NCBI GenBank assembly: GCA_024404065.1
Contig: JAKSQR010000060.1
Span: forward strand, 1 to 8,438
Source of the DNA: Clostridia bacterium
Lineage (GTDB): Bacteria; Bacillota; Clostridia; Oscillospirales; Acutalibacteraceae
Length of the DNA stretch: 8,438 nt
Direction of reading: 5' to 3'
In this document: piece after piece, positions 7,109-8,438 of the stretch
Layout of the letters: every line of letters starts with the position of its first letter
Numbering within the stretch: position 1 is the first letter of the stretch
Made by a program: the position numbers and the translations under genes
Notes under the pieces: model-generated
What the model was told of the DNA's origin: nothing
What the model saw: the letters and a program-made list of their open reading frames with translations, nothing else
Databases searched by the model: none

Positions 7109-8137
7109 ATGGTAGGAACAAATATAGGTATAGATTTTGGCACAGCCAATATCAAAGTTTATATGGAGGGCAAGGGCATTGTTGTCACAGAGCCCTCAGT
7201 GGTAGCCTATGACCAGAATAACAAGTTAATAGCTATCGGCCAGAAAGCCTATAATATGCTGGATAAAACTCCTGATAATGTAAGGGTAGTACAGCCTGTT
7301 GTAAATGGTGTGATTTCTGATTTTGTAGCAGCAAGGCAGATTATTGAGTACTATATTTCACGAGTATGTAAAAATATGGTATTCAGACCTAATGTTGTGG
7401 TTAATGTGCATTCCTCTGTTACAGGTCTTCAGAAAAAGACTATTATAGATACAGTTACTGCAGCAGGTGCAGCTAAGGCATGCCTTATTGAGGAGCCTCT
7501 CGCAGCAGCAATCGGAATGGGTCTTGATATAAGCAAGCCTCGTGGCGTTATGATTGTTGATATAGGTGCAGGCACTACAGATATTGCAGTTATCACAATG
7601 GGCAGCATTGCAGTGTCAAAATCCATTACAGATGCAGGCAACGCACTTAATGATGGCATAATCCGTCAGCTTCGCAGAGAGCGTGATTTAATTATCGGCG
7701 AAAAGACAGCGGAGCGCATTAAGCTTGAGATAGGTGCAGCCACTCTTCGTGATGTTGAGTTAGGTCTTGCAGTAAACGGTAAAAACTATATTACCAATAT
7801 GCCTGTAAACTTTGAGGTAAGCTCCACAGAGATATTCCTTGCAATGCGTTCAACCCTTGAGGGCATACTTGAGGGCATCCGCTCAGTGCTTGAGCAGATA
7901 TCACCTGAGTTCTCAGCCGATATACTTGATAACGGCATTATACTTACCGGCGGGGGAGCAAAGCTCAGATATATTGATAAAATGATTAAACGCAAATTAG
8001 GTCTTAAAGTCAAAGTAGCCTCTTCACCTGAATTCAGCGTAGCAGAGGGTACAGGCAGAGCCCTTGAACACCTTGATATTCTTTACAGTGATGGCAATAT
8101 GTTTAACGTGGGCACCATAGGTAAAGAAAAAGATTAA
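7109..8137 (+). CDS. mreB: MreB/Mbl-like bacterial actin
   Basis: MreB-family proteins form ATP-dependent filaments at the inner membrane and guide cell-wall synthesis. The 342-residue length is typical. The actin-fold nucleotide motifs are visible: phosphate 1 IDFGTANIKVY (8-18), EEPLAAAIG (128-136), phosphate 2 DIGAGTTDIAVI (151-162), IGEKTAERIKLEIG (196-209) and adenosine loop ILTGGGAKL (278-286). MreB-like GKGIVVTEPSVVAY (21-34) and VAEGTGRALE (311-320) are also present. Deviations from most MreB proteins are GAG rather than GGG in phosphate 2, AGNALND (176-182) where GGDxxD is usual, and VNVHSSVTGLQKK (98-110) where VCVPSGVT is usual. It may therefore be a divergent paralogue rather than the main MreB. 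AGGTGA (7099-7104) overlaps the comFC stop 4 nt before the ATG. It is the last gene of the operon, and mreC/mreD are not in the window. Confidence 0.9.
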   Translation: MVGTNIGIDFGTANIKVYMEGKGIVVTEPSVVAYDQNNKLIAIGQKAYNMLDKTPDNVRVVQPVVNGVISDFVAARQIIEYYISRVCKNMVFRPNVVVNVHSSVTGLQKKTIIDTVTAAGAAKACLIEEPLAAAIGMGLDISKPRGVMIVDIGAGTTDIAVITMGSIAVSKSITDAGNALNDGIIRQLRRERDLIIGEKTAERIKLEIGAATLRDVELGLAVNGKNYITNMPVNFEVSSTEIFLAMRSTLEGILEGIRSVLEQISPEFSADILDNGIILTGGGAKLRYIDKMIKRKLGLKVKVASSPEFSVAEGTGRALEHLDILYSDGNMFNVGTIGKEKD

Positions 8138-8178
8138 ACTTATTTAATAAGTGATTATTCATTTATTATGTGAATAAT
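8138..8178 (+). repeat. Two AT-rich inverted repeats after the mreB-like gene
   Basis: Immediately after the stop codon, ACTTA (8138-8142) pairs with TAAGT (8148-8152). Then ATTATTCA (8154-8161) pairs perfectly with TGAATAAT (8171-8178) around a 9-nt loop. Neither stem contains much G+C or is followed by a T-tract, so they are weak candidates for an operon terminator. They may instead be RNA-processing or 3'-stabilising structures, or chance AT-rich pairings. Confidence 0.4.
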
Positions 8179-8289
8179 TATATTACATTATACATATATA
8201 CTGTGGTCTTGCAGAGGGTGTACCACTACATTTCCAAAGGGCTTACCTGATGTGAAATCTTTGTGAAAATAAGGTGAATTTGCCCAGAG

Positions 8290-8359
8290 AAAAAATCTTA
8301 AAAAGTTTTGAAATTTTTTGAGAAAAGTGCTTGACAATGGTATTTAATTGTGATAAAAT
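8290..8359 (+). promoter_or_regulatory. Strong promoter with UP-like A/T tracts (probable rRNA operon promoter)
   Basis: TTGACA (8331-8336), a 17-bp spacer and TAAAAT (8354-8359) form a near-consensus sigma-A promoter; TGA just before the -10 adds an extended -10 element. Upstream, A-tracts at 8290-8295 and 8300-8304 and a T-tract at 8314-8319 resemble an UP element. Transcription would start near 8365-8367. Such strength and A/T tracts are typical of rRNA promoters. The intergenic stretch 8179-8289 shows no gene and no other clear signal. Confidence 0.85.
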
Positions 8360-8365
8360 CGCAAA

Positions 8366-8438
8366 GCACTCCAAAAAAGGAGCGCAAACGCACCTTGAAA
8401 ATTAAACAACGACGAAAGAAAAGATTTAAGAATTAAAC
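8366..8438 (+). promoter_or_regulatory. Start of a stable-RNA leader with boxA-like element, cut by window edge
   Basis: Just after the predicted transcription start, CTCC (8369-8372) and GGAG (8379-8382) form a small hairpin with an A6 loop. It is followed by CACCTTGAAAATT (8391-8403), which resembles the boxA antitermination element found in Firmicute rRNA leaders. The 8-mer AATTAAAC occurs at 8400-8407 and again at 8431-8438. No open reading frame with a ribosome-binding site begins here. The pattern fits the leader of a 16S-23S-5S operon whose mature 16S would start beyond the window. A tRNA or other stable-RNA transcript cannot be excluded. Confidence 0.6.

Noticed and set aside
8203..8226. 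GTGGT/ACCAC inverted repeat in the intergenic stretch, considered as an operator or riboswitch fragment
   Set aside because: It has only a 5-bp stem with a 14-nt loop, no known motif around it and no adjacent gene to control; chance is likely.
1..8438. Mobile elements, CRISPR arrays, prophage, toxin-antitoxin or defence genes
   Set aside because: No spaced repeats, transposase/integrase motifs or defence-type domains were found; all large open frames are accounted for by housekeeping families.

Overview
The window looks like chromosomal housekeeping DNA from an anaerobic Firmicute of class Clostridia, probably the Ruminococcaceae/Oscillospiraceae. Reasons (inference): moderate-to-low G+C with AT-rich intergenic DNA, strong AGGAGG/GAGGTG-type ribosome-binding sites, near-consensus sigma-A promoters, an A-type RNase P RNA (Bacilli use type B), and the company of ligA, recD2, comFC and an MreB-like gene. 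I see no transposase, integrase, phage gene, CRISPR array or toxin-antitoxin pair. I found no convincing new multi-gene system; the points of interest lie in gene arrangement, expression signals and protein architecture.

Layout. Positions 1-1301 carry one minus-strand gene for a membrane-embedded M28-type zinc peptidase, ending in a clear intrinsic terminator at the window's left edge. Positions 1302-1518 are a divergent promoter region. A fully consensus promoter (TTGACA, 17 bp, TATAAT) drives ligA (NAD+-dependent DNA ligase), followed 1 nt after its stop by a 76-residue two-helix membrane protein. The rnpB promoter starts at the base after that small gene's stop codon. The RNase P RNA follows, then an intrinsic terminator. 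Only 5 nt after the terminator's T-tract, and without a visible Shine-Dalgarno sequence, recD2 begins. It overlaps comFC by 4 nt (GTGA), and comFC is 4 nt from the MreB/Mbl-like actin gene, so these three form a tight operon.

The last 300 nt hold no gene. They contain two AT-rich inverted repeats after the operon, A/T tracts resembling an UP element, a strong extended -10 promoter, and the start of a leader with a boxA-like element. This is what one expects just upstream of an rRNA operon, although the 16S gene itself is outside the window.

Functionally, the plus-strand genes deal with DNA end processing and sealing (LigA, RecD2), DNA uptake or a related ComFC role, cell shape (MreB-like) and tRNA maturation (RNase P). 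RecD2 next to ComFC puts a helicase beside a competence-type phosphoribosyltransferase without a visible ComFA.
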